Assembly (NCBI GenBank): GCA_947625155.1
Contig: CANQNG010000021.1
Coordinates: 1-33,775 of the forward strand
DNA: 33,775 bases
Direction of reading: 5' to 3'
From: an uncultured Clostridia bacterium
Lineage (GTDB): Bacteria > Bacillota > Clostridia > Oscillospirales > Ruminococcaceae
Shown here piece by piece: positions 6,215 through 15,043 of the stretch (positions are counted from its first letter, which is position 1; each line of letters opens with the position of its first letter). The notes under the pieces were generated by a model that worked only from the letters and a program-made list of their open reading frames with translations, had not been told where the DNA came from and made no database searches. A program made the translations under genes and the position numbers.

Positions 6215-7324
6215 TTATGTAGCATAGTAACAATACAGCTGACAGGAGATCATGCCGTTGTACAGTTTTCTGCGTTTGTCGGCTTTTCTGCCGAACGCAT
6301 TCTCAAATCCGCTGTCTCCGCAGATGACATACAGCGGCGGGCGGAGCACGTTGCCCATAGTGCGGTAGATCCTGCGGGCGGATTCCTGTTCGAGCATCCG
6401 TTCCCCGTAGGGCGGATCGCAGAATATCACAGCGCCCGGCATATTCCGGAATGCGGTAATATCCTGCTGCTGCACATGGATGTATTTTTCCACGCCGGCT
6501 TTTTTGGCATTTTCCGCTGTCAGGCGAATGGCTTCGGGGTCGCAGTCATAGCCATACCCCTCAAATGCCACATCCCTGTCGATCCTGTCCAGTGCCTCTG
6601 CACGGGCAAGCCGCCATGCCTCCTGCGGCATACAGCCCCACTGTTCGGCGATAAAGCGCCTGTCCAGTCCGGGGGCGATATGACAAGCCCGCCGTGCCGC
6701 CTCGATGAGGAATGTGCCGCTGCCGCAGAACGGGTCGCAGACGAGGGTATCGCTCCGCACCCGCCCCAGATCAAGGATCCCTGCGGCAAGCGTCTCCCGG
6801 ATGGGGGCAAGGTTGGCATTGCGCCGGTAGCCCCGCTTGTGCAGCCCTTCTCCGGTCGTGTCGAGGTAGAGCGTGACCTGATCTTTCAGGATGGTGAACT
6901 GTAACTGATGCAGACTGCCGGTCTCCGGCAGAAAGCCCGTGGTCTTGTAAGCTTTCTGCAAGCGCTTCACGGCAGCTTTTTTGAGGATCTTCTGACAGGC
7001 AGGGATGCTGTGCAGCACGGAATCCACGGAGTGTCCCTTGACCGGGAAAGCGTCCTCCCGCCCGATAAAGCGCTCCAGCGGCGCATGGTACATCCCGTCA
7101 AACAATTCCTCAAACGTCTGTGCCTTGTATGCGGCAAGCACGATCTGCACCCGTTCCGCCACGGAAAGTTCTAAATTCGCATGGGCAAGCGTGTCCCATC
7201 CGCCCGACCAGTTCACTCTGCCGTCCTGCACGGCAATATCCTCACCGCCGATCCTTGTCACCTCAAACCGGAGCACTTTCTCCAGCCCGAAATGACAAGG
7301 GGCAGAAAGCCGTATGCGTTCCAT
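6215..7324 (-). CDS. THUMP-domain RNA (guanine-N2) methyltransferase, RlmL/YpsC type
   Basis: 369 residues. This family transfers a methyl group from S-adenosylmethionine to a guanine N2 in structured RNA (23S rRNA for the E. coli RlmL N-half; B. subtilis YpsC is similar). Residues about 1-60 are the N-terminal ferredoxin-like part and about 60-165 the THUMP RNA-binding domain. The Rossmann methyltransferase follows, with motif I DPFCGSGTFLIEAA (197-210), an acidic ribose-binding loop near GYDCDP, and catalytic motif IV DPPYGERM (303-310). Its ATG shares one base with the stop of the penicillin-binding protein gene (TGATG), so translation is coupled and both should run from 9911-9939. Confidence 0.92.
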   Translation of the reverse strand: MERIRLSAPCHFGLEKVLRFEVTRIGGEDIAVQDGRVNWSGGWDTLAHANLELSVAERVQIVLAAYKAQTFEELFDGMYHAPLERFIGREDAFPVKGHSVDSVLHSIPACQKILKKAAVKRLQKAYKTTGFLPETGSLHQLQFTILKDQVTLYLDTTGEGLHKRGYRRNANLAPIRETLAAGILDLGRVRSDTLVCDPFCGSGTFLIEAARRACHIAPGLDRRFIAEQWGCMPQEAWRLARAEALDRIDRDVAFEGYGYDCDPEAIRLTAENAKKAGVEKYIHVQQQDITAFRNMPGAVIFCDPPYGERMLEQESARRIYRTMGNVLRPPLYVICGDSGFENAFGRKADKRRKLYNGMISCQLYCYYAT

Positions 7325-9834
7325 CAGGGCGTTACCTCCGGTGCAGGCGGTGTTACCGGGTTTGGCGGTTCGACCGGATCCTGCGGTACGACTGGTACAT
7401 CGGGTGTGTCCGGTACATCCGGCGTATCCGGTGTGTCAGGGGTATCATTGCCGCCGGACGATGGCGAAACTGTACTGCTGGTGGTCGGCTTCGGCGGCGT
7501 ATCACCGCCTTCTTCTTCCCCGCCTTCACCGGTCTCATCAGAAGCCCCGGTCGGTTTGGTCGATCTGCAGCCGGTGCATACGGGGGCATTGGTGGATTTC
7601 CAGTAGCCTACCGGACCCTTCGGGCAGCTCTTACCGGCGATCAGTCCGGTGTTGGTACAAATGGGGGCTTCGATGACAGACTCACAGGTCGGGTATTCGG
7701 CTTCGGAATCAATGGAATTGGCATATTCGCCGATGGCATTCTTCCACAGCCTTGCGGAGCTGATGGAGGTATCCAGCTTTTCACGCTGTACATAGCCGAT
7801 CCACACGCCTGAAACAAAGTCCTCCGTCAGTCCCACGAACCAGAGGTCGTCCCAGTTCTGTGTCGTACCGGTCTTGCCGACGACTTCCTTGTTGGAGAGC
7901 TGTGCCGCACCGGCAGTACCTTCCGAGGAAACAACGTTCTTCATAAGGCGATTCATGACGTAGGCAGTTTCGGGATCTACGGCTTCATACGGTTCGCCGT
8001 CGTTCTCGTATACCAGTTCATGGTTGCCCTGTTCCAGCCGGGAAACGATATGTGCCTTGTACATCGTGCCGCCGTTGCCGTAGGGAACATAGCCGTTGAC
8101 GAGATCCTCAAGGGTGACACCGTAGGTCAGCGCACCGACAGACAGCGGCGAAAGTGCCATGTCTGTATTGCCTTTGCCGTCCATTTCGGTCAGCTCCAGC
8201 CCCATTTTCTTGGTGCTGAAATTATAGACCGCTTCCGGTGTCAGGGCATCGACCAGCCGTGCAGAAATGGTATTCAGCGATTTCATCAGACCATAGTAGA
8301 GGTTCAGGTCGTTGCCGGAGTAGTTGGTCGCTGTGGAATTGGAGCTGTAGTTGTGCGGCCAGAGAGAGCCGTCCGGCATTTCCAGACCGTAGTCCTTGAT
8401 CATAGAACCCCAGTGGAACTGATCGCTGTAAATGCCGTAGCCGTACCCGGCAAGGGGCTTGATGGTCGAGCCGGGCTGCCGGGGTTCCATGGTGGCATAG
8501 TTGGTGATGAGGGCATCTTTCTTTTCGCCGAGCGCACCGATGCAGGCGAGGATCTCACCCTGATAATTCATGGCAATGAACGTACACTGCGGGTAGATCA
8601 CACCATCCAGTTCATCAATGTTCCCGTCACCGTTGGTGTCGTTATAGCGTGCGGAATTCTTGGTGCTGATGAGGTTGTTGAGGTCAAGGTATTTCTCCTC
8701 AACATATGCCTGCATGTTCGGGTCAACGGTCGTATAGACCTGATAGCCGCCGTCATTGAATTTTGACAGTGCATCGTCAAAGTCAAGACTATAAGTTTCC
8801 ATGAGGTAGTCCACGACTTCCCGGATAGCGGCATCCACGACCCAGCTTGTGACAGCCTCTTCGGGGTCGTACTCCTCCACTTCCAGCTCCGGGTGGAGCT
8901 GCTTGTACTCGTCCGTGTCCGTAAAGACCAGATGCTCATTCAGGGCAGCCTGATAATCGTCATAGGTCAATGCACCGTGCTGGTACATCTGCCAGAGGAC
9001 GTATTCCTGACGTTCCCGGTTGCGTGTCCTGCCGGACATGACTTTTTCTCCTGTCTCATCGTCGATGTAGTAGGCAAAGGGGTTGATCGTCTCCGGAGAC
9101 TGCGGGATCGCCGCAAGGCAGGCAGATTCCGCAACGGTAAGATCCCCCACGTTCTTGCCGAAATACTTGATGGCAGCCGCTTCGATGCCGTTGGTCGGAC
9201 CGCCAAAGCCGATGTAATTCAGGTATGTTTCCATGATCTCATCCTTGGAGTAATTTTTCTCCAGTGTCATGGCACGGAAGATCTCCCGGATCTTACGGGA
9301 CGGAGATTCTTCATCGTCACCAGTCACGTTCTTGATGAGCTGCTGTGTGATGGTCGAACCGCCACGCTCGGAATCCCAGAAGTGCAGCACCAAGTTGATA
9401 CAGGCGGCAATGGTATTCTTGTAGTCCACGCCGTCATGGGTGTAGAAACGCTCATCCTCCGTGTAGACAAAGGCATCCACAGTATGCTGCGGAATATCCT
9501 CCAGCGATACCGGGATACGCTGTTCCGGCTGCTGTACCTCGTAGAGGGTGACGAGTTTGCCCTCCGTGTCATAGCCGTAGACATCGGTGTTATAGTGCAT
9601 CTCCATTTCCTCAAGGGTGACGCTCGAAGCTTCATCCATGAAGTCCATGACGTAAACAGCCGCCGCCGTTCCGACGATCGTTCCTGTAATGATACAGATC
9701 AGGAAAATGGAAAGCAGCGTGGAAAAGAGAATGGACAAGAGCTTTCGGGCAATACGCCATCCCCGTGAGGGGCGCTTCTTCTGCGTTCCTCGTTCGCTGG
9801 GACGGGAGCGCCGGGTATTTCTGTGTTCTTCCAT
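7324..9834 (-). CDS. ponA: Class A penicillin-binding protein (PBP1A type)
   Basis: 836 residues. This bifunctional enzyme polymerises and cross-links peptidoglycan at the outer membrane face. It has a basic cytoplasmic start, a TM segment at about 33-62, and a GT51 glycosyltransferase with Glu126 in EDERFYTHDGVD and RGGSTITQQLIKN. The transpeptidase has Ser456/Lys459 in PGSTIKP, Ser-Leu-Asn at 519-521 and Lys654-Thr-Gly. The tail is a long Pro/Thr/Asp repeat. The ATG at 9834 is preferred over an upstream in-frame start because TAGGAGGT lies 9 nt before it. Odd: residues 399-411 (DTNGDGNIDELDG) match an EF-hand calcium loop inside the linker before the transpeptidase core. The symbol is by family; mrcA or pbp1A would be equivalent. 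Confidence 0.93.
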   Translation of the reverse strand: MEEHRNTRRSRPSERGTQKKRPSRGWRIARKLLSILFSTLLSIFLICIITGTIVGTAAAVYVMDFMDEASSVTLEEMEMHYNTDVYGYDTEGKLVTLYEVQQPEQRIPVSLEDIPQHTVDAFVYTEDERFYTHDGVDYKNTIAACINLVLHFWDSERGGSTITQQLIKNVTGDDEESPSRKIREIFRAMTLEKNYSKDEIMETYLNYIGFGGPTNGIEAAAIKYFGKNVGDLTVAESACLAAIPQSPETINPFAYYIDDETGEKVMSGRTRNRERQEYVLWQMYQHGALTYDDYQAALNEHLVFTDTDEYKQLHPELEVEEYDPEEAVTSWVVDAAIREVVDYLMETYSLDFDDALSKFNDGGYQVYTTVDPNMQAYVEEKYLDLNNLISTKNSARYNDTNGDGNIDELDGVIYPQCTFIAMNYQGEILACIGALGEKKDALITNYATMEPRQPGSTIKPLAGYGYGIYSDQFHWGSMIKDYGLEMPDGSLWPHNYSSNSTATNYSGNDLNLYYGLMKSLNTISARLVDALTPEAVYNFSTKKMGLELTEMDGKGNTDMALSPLSVGALTYGVTLEDLVNGYVPYGNGGTMYKAHIVSRLEQGNHELVYENDGEPYEAVDPETAYVMNRLMKNVVSSEGTAGAAQLSNKEVVGKTGTTQNWDDLWFVGLTEDFVSGVWIGYVQREKLDTSISSARLWKNAIGEYANSIDSEAEYPTCESVIEAPICTNTGLIAGKSCPKGPVGYWKSTNAPVCTGCRSTKPTGASDETGEGGEEEGGDTPPKPTTSSTVSPSSGGNDTPDTPDTPDVPDTPDVPVVPQDPVEPPNPVTPPAPEVTP

Positions 9835-9910
9835 GTCATGATACCTCCTATTTATCAGCAGGCTGCCTGCCACAGTGCAGGAGCAGCATCCGAAGTGACA
9901 CATTTACTTT

Positions 9911-9939
9911 ATTATACCACAAGTTTTTGATTTTGTTAA
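9911..9939 (-). promoter_or_regulatory. Extended -10 promoter for ponA and the methyltransferase
   Basis: Minus strand TTAACA (9939-9934), 17-bp spacer, TATAAT (9916-9911) preceded by TGG. It lies about 75 bp upstream of the ATG at 9834. The rest of the 253-bp gap up to 10088 shows no clear plus-strand promoter. Confidence 0.7.
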
Positions 9940-10087
9940 GACCTTTTCCGCATCTTCTGTAATTTTTTATAAAATTTTGAGGGATCATGGGCACAGATCT
10001 GCCTCTGGATCAGCAAAATAGACAGATCCGCTGCATAGATCTTCCGAAAACGGGCAGACTTTCTGTAAAAGGAAAGGGAGTGCTGCT

Positions 10088-10420
10088 ATGGACCGTTACC
10101 GCTGTATGATGCTGTTGCTGACAGCAATGACCATTTCTGCCGTGTTGATCCTTGTTTCCGCCGGAAAGGGCGTGGAACGCCGGAAATCTGCTGCCGCTGC
10201 CCGGCAGGCAGGGATGCAGGAGCGTGCCCCTGTCGGCTATGTGCTCCGGGAATATGAGGGGCATCTGGCACTTTACCGGGAAAACGGCATCCGCCCTTAC
10301 CGGGTGCTGGACACAGAGGTGTGGCTGCTGCCGGAGGAGGACAGAGCAGCACTGGAGAACGGCATCTTGCTGGAAACGGAGCAGGAACTGAGGCAGATGC
10401 TGGAGGATTGGGATAGCTGA
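10088..10420 (+). CDS. Small membrane-anchored protein with BofC C-terminal-like domain
   Basis: 110 residues: a short N-terminus, one TM/signal-anchor helix (about 7-25), a basic linker, then a domain of about 60 residues from VGYVLREYEGHLALYRENG to the acidic end (EEDRAALENGILLETEQELRQMLEDW). That pattern, (I/V)LREYxGxxAxYR followed by LPxEDxxxLxxGIxxExExEL, matches the BofC C-terminal domain. BofC in B. subtilis is a forespore-secreted inhibitor of the SpoIVB signalling protease, but the stand-alone domain is widespread in Clostridia and its role there is unknown. AAAGGGAG lies 7 nt before the ATG. The BofC link is from memory of the motif. Confidence 0.8.
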   Translation: MDRYRCMMLLLTAMTISAVLILVSAGKGVERRKSAAAARQAGMQERAPVGYVLREYEGHLALYRENGIRPYRVLDTEVWLLPEEDRAALENGILLETEQELRQMLEDWDS

Positions 10421-10466
10421 ACAAAAAATGACGGATCTTGTTTTCAAATATTGTTCATAAAGACTG

Positions 10467-10495
10467 TAGACATCCGGACAAAAATGTGTTAGAAT
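10467..10495 (+). promoter_or_regulatory. Sigma-A promoter for the choice-of-anchor A gene
   Basis: TAGACA (10467-10472), 17-bp spacer, TAGAAT (10490-10495), about 50 bp upstream of the ATG at 10547, which has AGGAGG at 10532-10537. Confidence 0.6.
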
Positions 10496-10546
10496 AAAAT
10501 CATATCGGATAGATCCGTTTTATTTGATGACAGGAGGACATGAAAG

Positions 10547-11857
10547 ATGAAAAAACTTGCACTTATCTGTGCCGCAGCTGCTGCCGCAGTCGGCTGCATG
10601 GGTCTGACAACGAATGTATTGGCAGATGCCGATCCCATCCAGAAAGTCACCGATGCCAACCGCACCGCACTGCTCGGCGTGAAAGATCCGGATGCTTATT
10701 TTCTGGGGATCGCTTCGACATTTTCCGTATTTGTGCAGGAGGACTTCACCGCAGACGGCTCTGACTGCGAGGGCAGGCTCGGTGCAGGCGGCAATGCTAA
10801 TTTAGGGGAAATGACCCCGAACTACTCCGTCGGCGCAAAGCTGGAAGAGGATGTGAACTATGCCAAGGTCGTGATCGGCGGCGATACGCTTGTCAATTTC
10901 CAGCCGGACGGCAAGAAATTTGTTGTCGGTACTGCCACGAATGTCGGACAGACCATTCTGGACTATGCCAAAAATGGACAGGCTGAAATATATGAGGGAC
11001 AGCTCATCGACTTTGACAAGGAATTTGAGCTGCTGACACAGCGCAGCGAGGAAATGGCTTCCCTTGAGGACAATGCGACTTTGGAGATGGATCCGGATTT
11101 CAAGGAAGAATGGATCATCCGCGGTGAAAATGAATATCTCAATGTCCTCACACTGAACGATGAGGAACTGGAGATGTTCAACGGCGGCTATCTCCAGATG
11201 GAGATCTACATGCCGGAGGGTGCATCTCTGGTCATCAATGCCGGCGGAAAAAATGTCGAAATGCCGACCAATACCATTGTCGGCTATGACCTTGACGGCA
11301 ATGAACTTTACACATCTGATGAAAATATGCCGGTCCTGTTCAATCTCCCGGAGGCAGAGACGATGCACTACACGGGTTCTATCTTCGGTTCGACCCTTGC
11401 ACCGCATGCCGATGCATCCGGTGAGGAGGGCGGACATGTAGCAGGTGCGACCTTTGCGAAGTCATTCACGGGCGGTATTGAGTTCGGGTATTCCATGTTT
11501 GACCCGACCGATCTGGCTTTTGAGGATACGCCCTCTGAAACAACAACTGCCCCGGCAACGACTGTGGCTGCGGCAGCAGAAACGACTGTTGTTACGGAGG
11601 ATACTGCCAATGATACGCAGACCACTACCACTGCCGCATCCGATGACAGCGCCAACGACAGCCAGACAACGGCGGCAGCTTCGACAACTGTTGCTGGTTC
11701 CACAGATACCAACACCACCACAGCAAGCACGACAGTGACCACATCCAGTACTTCTACGACCAGCTCTCCGGGGACGGGGGATGCTGCATCCGGCGGTATC
11801 TTTGTAGCAGCCGGTGCTGCACTGTTCCTGTCCTGCGCACTGAGAAAGAAGAAGTAA
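10547..11857 (+). CDS. Choice-of-anchor A surface protein with sortase-like tail
   Basis: 436 residues with a signal peptide (about 1-27). A domain of about 290 residues begins LGIASTFSVFVQEDFTADGS and continues EGRLGAGGN and YSVG; this is the choice-of-anchor A pattern, found on exported proteins with assorted surface anchors. A Thr/Ser/Ala linker of about 95 residues follows. The end has SPGTGD, a hydrophobic stretch (GGIFVAAGAALFLSCAL) and RKKK, which is the layout of a cell-wall sorting signal with SPGTG in place of LPXTG. It is therefore likely sortase-anchored, if a sortase of this organism accepts the variant. The function of the domain is unknown; adhesion is often assumed. The gene appears monocistronic. 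Confidence 0.85.
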   Translation: MKKLALICAAAAAAVGCMGLTTNVLADADPIQKVTDANRTALLGVKDPDAYFLGIASTFSVFVQEDFTADGSDCEGRLGAGGNANLGEMTPNYSVGAKLEEDVNYAKVVIGGDTLVNFQPDGKKFVVGTATNVGQTILDYAKNGQAEIYEGQLIDFDKEFELLTQRSEEMASLEDNATLEMDPDFKEEWIIRGENEYLNVLTLNDEELEMFNGGYLQMEIYMPEGASLVINAGGKNVEMPTNTIVGYDLDGNELYTSDENMPVLFNLPEAETMHYTGSIFGSTLAPHADASGEEGGHVAGATFAKSFTGGIEFGYSMFDPTDLAFEDTPSETTTAPATTVAAAAETTVVTEDTANDTQTTTTAASDDSANDSQTTAAASTTVAGSTDTNTTTASTTVTTSSTSTTSSPGTGDAASGGIFVAAGAALFLSCALRKKK

Positions 11858-11881
11858 GCCGAGGACTAACATTCACGATAC

Positions 11882-11919
11882 AAAAGAGGAGCAGAGCGAG
11901 AGCCGCTGCACCTCTTTTT
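11882..11919 (+). terminator. Intrinsic terminator after the choice-of-anchor A gene
   Basis: AAAGAGG-A-GCAG pairs with CTGC-A-CCTCTTT (one A/A mismatch) and is followed by TTTTTG. It ends the unit before the amidase gene. Confidence 0.75.
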
Positions 11920-12018
11920 GTTGTCTGTCTCTCTGATCCCAGCTATGTATATTTTCCCGCACCGCCGCATAGAGATACAACAGGTCCATCCCAAAATCCA
12001 AATAGGTGGTGTGTGTAC

Positions 12019-12747
12019 ATGATACTAAATGCGAGAAGCCTGCTGCTGCGGGTGGGGGCAGTGACGGCTGCTGTTGCCCTGACGATCTGCGGTTCTCTGT
12101 ATGCGGCAAAACGTGCCGGGCAGAATACCATACAGACAAGCACGGGCGAGACGGAAAAACAGGTGATCATCCTTGATGCCGGACACGGCGGCATTGACGG
12201 CGGCTGCTCATCGGCAAACGGGGATGTGGAGAAAAACATCAACCTTGCCATCCTGCTGGATCTGCAGGCACTGCTGCGGGCTTCGGGCTATGAGGTGATC
12301 GCCACACGGGAAACGGATGTGTCCATTCACGATGCCGGTGTAGAGGGCATCGCCAACCAGAAAAGCTCCGACATGGACAATCGGCTTGCCCTGTTCAACA
12401 GCGTGGACGATGCGATCTGTCTGTCCATCCACCAGAACCAGTTCACTGACCCGAAATACAGCGGTGCGCAGATGTTTTATTCCGACACCAATTCGGAAAG
12501 CGCTGTCCTTGCGCAGGAGCTGCAGGATCAGTTCGCAGCATTCCTCCAGCCGGACAACAAGCGGGAGATCAAGCTCTGCGGCAAGGAGCTGTTCCTCTGT
12601 TATTTCAGCAACAACCCGACTGTCATGGCAGAATGCGGTTTCCTCTCCAACCCGGAAGAAGCTGCCCTGCTCGTGACAGAGGAGTATCAACGGAAAGTTG
12701 CCTTTACCCTCTATGCCGCCATCGTGCAGCACTGTGCAGGGGTGTAA
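12019..12747 (+). CDS. cwlD: N-acetylmuramoyl-L-alanine amidase, CwlD-like
   Basis: 242 residues from the ATG at 12019; AGGTGG at 12004-12009 suits this start better than a GTG two codons earlier. A signal anchor (about 5-30) places the enzyme outside the membrane. The Amidase_3 zinc site is complete: His56 (DAGHGGIDGG), Glu71, His138 (LSIHQN) and catalytic Glu205 (MAECGFLS). The compact catalytic-only layout and the GGIDGGCSS-x-NGDVEKNINL motif resemble CwlD, which trims stem peptides for muramic-delta-lactam formation in the spore cortex. Whether this organism sporulates is not shown here, so a vegetative amidase role remains possible. Confidence 0.85.
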   Translation: MILNARSLLLRVGAVTAAVALTICGSLYAAKRAGQNTIQTSTGETEKQVIILDAGHGGIDGGCSSANGDVEKNINLAILLDLQALLRASGYEVIATRETDVSIHDAGVEGIANQKSSDMDNRLALFNSVDDAICLSIHQNQFTDPKYSGAQMFYSDTNSESAVLAQELQDQFAAFLQPDNKREIKLCGKELFLCYFSNNPTVMAECGFLSNPEEAALLVTEEYQRKVAFTLYAAIVQHCAGV

Positions 12748-12757
12748 GACACAGACC

Positions 12758-12795
12758 GCAGCAGGGCAGGGAGCAGTTGTTCTCCGCCCTGCTGC
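12758..12795 (+). terminator. Intrinsic terminator after cwlD
   Basis: A 10-bp GC-rich stem (GCAGCAGGGC / GCCCTGCTGC) with an 18-nt loop, then TTTCT. The following stretch to 12945 is very AT-rich with no ORF of note. Confidence 0.7.
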
Positions 12796-12945
12796 TTTCT
12801 ACTTTATGTATAACATCAGGGTGAACAGGTGCTTTTTCATTGCTTTTTTGCCGCCGAAAATATACTTTTTGTAATAAAAAATAGAGAAAATTACCTTTTG
12901 CATAGAAAAAAAGCCCTTTTTTGAAAAAAATTCATAAAAAACCCA

Positions 12946-12974
12946 TTGACTTTTCAGAATATTGGTGCTATGAT
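12946..12974 (+). promoter_or_regulatory. Sigma-A promoter for the transglutaminase-dockerin gene
   Basis: TTGACT (12946-12951), 17-bp spacer, TATGAT (12969-12974). An unusually A/T-rich tract lies just upstream (about 12860-12940, with several A runs) and could act as an UP element or curved DNA. The start codon is at 13036. Confidence 0.65.
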
Positions 12975-13035
12975 AATAATAACGGAACACAAAGTTCTGC
13001 AAAAAAAATATTTTCAGAAAAAGGGGGTTGCTTGT

Positions 13036-15009
13036 ATGCTGCATAGTAATCGTTTAAGGAAGGTGATCGCTGCCGCCGCCGCTGGTGCAGTCGGGCTGAT
13101 GCAGCTTGCCATGTTTCCTGTTGCTGCGGATGAGGAATTGGTCATTCCGGATTTCTCTGAGCTGGGTGCGATCGGCACTTTGACAGAGGAACAGACACAG
13201 ATGGTAGCTGCAAGCATTTACAAGGGTCTGGCGGAACATGCTGAGACTGCCGAATTCGACACCAGTTCGGACGATGCGCTCATCCGTCCGGATGCGGACG
13301 CATTCCAGTCGATCATGAATGTCTATTCCACGATCACAGCCGGGTGGGATGTCGGCGTGCTTTCCGTGCGCAATTCCACCAATATGCTCCTGACCAAGAG
13401 CGCCTCACGGGGCAGCTTCGTCCGTGGCATGATGCTGTACTATCTGGTCGAGCCGGAAGAATTCGATACTGCCTATGCGGACACCATTGACAAGCTCGAT
13501 GCCATTTCCGCAGGGGTGCAGGATAACTGGTCTCCGGCAGAAAAAGCGCTCTATCTCCATGAATATATTGCCATTCATTACAATTATGACAACGGTGCCG
13601 CTTCGTATGAGACCAAAGAGGAAGAATATCTCTGCCATACAGCCTACGGTATGCTCAGCCGGGGCAAGGGCGTGTGCGATGCCTATGCGTGGCTGTACAA
13701 TTTGCTGCTCCGCCGGGAGGGCATCGATTCCCTGATGGTGACGAGCCTGAAGAAAGCACACGCATGGAACGTGGTGCAGATCGGGGATGCGTGGTATCAT
13801 GTGGACATCACTTGGGATGACTCCTACCAAAATCATGCGGGGCTTGTGGTACACAAGAATTTCCTGAAAGACCGCAGTGCCATGTCGGATACCGGGCATA
13901 ATTCGGACGACTGGACACTCAGCACCGGCAAGCCGGAATCTACCTTGCAGGTATCTTCGCTTTACAACAATGCTTTCTGGACAGAGAGCAGCGCAGCCGT
14001 GCAGCCCTATCAGGGCAAATGGCTGGCAGTTGTGCCCGGTGAGTATGACAAGACGACAGGTTGGTTCAATGTATACACATTTGACCCTGCTACGGGGCTT
14101 TCGGAAAGTCAGTCCCTGTTCTCCCTGAATGAGCGCTGGACAGTGGTCGGCATGCCGAACAAGTACTATTCGTCTACGTTCATCGTGCCTTCTGCTTATG
14201 AGGGAACTGTCTACTACTCCACACCGACCACGGTGTTTGCACTGCGCAACGGTATCATCATCTGGCTGTTCAACCTCACCGAGGAGCAAAAGCAGATGGG
14301 CTGCATTTACGGCATGTATGTCAAGGACGGTATGCTGTACTATGACATTTCTGCCACTTCCACGGGTGCTGTTACCGAATTTGCCGTACCGCTTGCTGAG
14401 TACGAAGCACAGATCGAGGCAGTCGCAGGACCTGTCAGCACGGGGATCATTCCTGTCCAGACAACGGCTGCAACGACGACTACGCTCCCGGAAACCACGA
14501 CGACAACGGCTGCAACGACAACAACAAATGCCCCTGCTGCAACGACTGCTGCACCGGCAGAGACAGAGACCGCACAGGTGATCACACTTCCGGCAACAGA
14601 GCCTCCGGTCGATGCACGTGCGATTCCGGATGAATCATTCCCGGAGAGTTCTTCTACAGAGACGACTACCACTGCGGTTGCTGTTGTGACGACTACCACA
14701 GCTACGACCACAACAACAACTACTACGACTACCACGACCACGGCAATAGAAGCGCCTGCTACAGAAGCAGAGACGATACCGCCGGCTATCCCGGGTGATC
14801 TCAATGGGGATCAGGGCGTGACACTGATCGATCTGGTGACGCTGAACCGGTATCTTACCGGGACGATCAAGCTCTCCGGGGAAGAAGCTGCAAAGTGCGA
14901 TCTGGTCAAGGATGGTGTGATCGATGTATTTGATCTTGCCGTACTCAAGTACATGCTGATCCTCAGTCAGCAAGCGGCTGAGATCGTTGCCCCGCAGGCA
15001 GTTAGCTGA
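13036..15009 (+). CDS. Secreted transglutaminase-like protein with dockerin
   Basis: 657 residues from the ATG at 13036 (AGGGGGT just upstream); a longer in-frame start at 12946 overlaps the promoter. It has a signal peptide (about 1-31), a transglutaminase-like core with the Cys-His-Asp triad (Cys214 in GKGVCDAYAWLYN, His242 in AHAWN, Asp257 in WYHVDITWDD), a beta-rich domain of about 200 residues, a Thr-rich linker (about 478-590) and a two-repeat dockerin (GDLNGDQGVTLIDLVTLNRY and VKDGVIDVFDLAVLKYM). It should attach to a cellulosome scaffold outside the cell. Bacterial members of this fold are usually cysteine proteases or cross-linkers; the reaction here is unknown. Confidence 0.9.
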   Translation: MLHSNRLRKVIAAAAAGAVGLMQLAMFPVAADEELVIPDFSELGAIGTLTEEQTQMVAASIYKGLAEHAETAEFDTSSDDALIRPDADAFQSIMNVYSTITAGWDVGVLSVRNSTNMLLTKSASRGSFVRGMMLYYLVEPEEFDTAYADTIDKLDAISAGVQDNWSPAEKALYLHEYIAIHYNYDNGAASYETKEEEYLCHTAYGMLSRGKGVCDAYAWLYNLLLRREGIDSLMVTSLKKAHAWNVVQIGDAWYHVDITWDDSYQNHAGLVVHKNFLKDRSAMSDTGHNSDDWTLSTGKPESTLQVSSLYNNAFWTESSAAVQPYQGKWLAVVPGEYDKTTGWFNVYTFDPATGLSESQSLFSLNERWTVVGMPNKYYSSTFIVPSAYEGTVYYSTPTTVFALRNGIIIWLFNLTEEQKQMGCIYGMYVKDGMLYYDISATSTGAVTEFAVPLAEYEAQIEAVAGPVSTGIIPVQTTAATTTTLPETTTTTAATTTTNAPAATTAAPAETETAQVITLPATEPPVDARAIPDESFPESSSTETTTTAVAVVTTTTATTTTTTTTTTTTTAIEAPATEAETIPPAIPGDLNGDQGVTLIDLVTLNRYLTGTIKLSGEEAAKCDLVKDGVIDVFDLAVLKYMLILSQQAAEIVAPQAVS

Positions 15010-15013
15010 ATCC

Positions 15014-15043
15014 AAAGAGCCTGAGAAATATCTCAGGCTCTTT
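15014..15043. terminator. Bidirectional intrinsic terminator
   Basis: A 13-bp stem (AAAGAGCCTGAGA / TCTCAGGCTCTTT) with an AATA loop and a T-run on the plus strand. It ends both the transglutaminase-dockerin gene and the minus-strand peptide operon, whose last stop codon (15033-15035) lies inside the stem. Confidence 0.9.
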
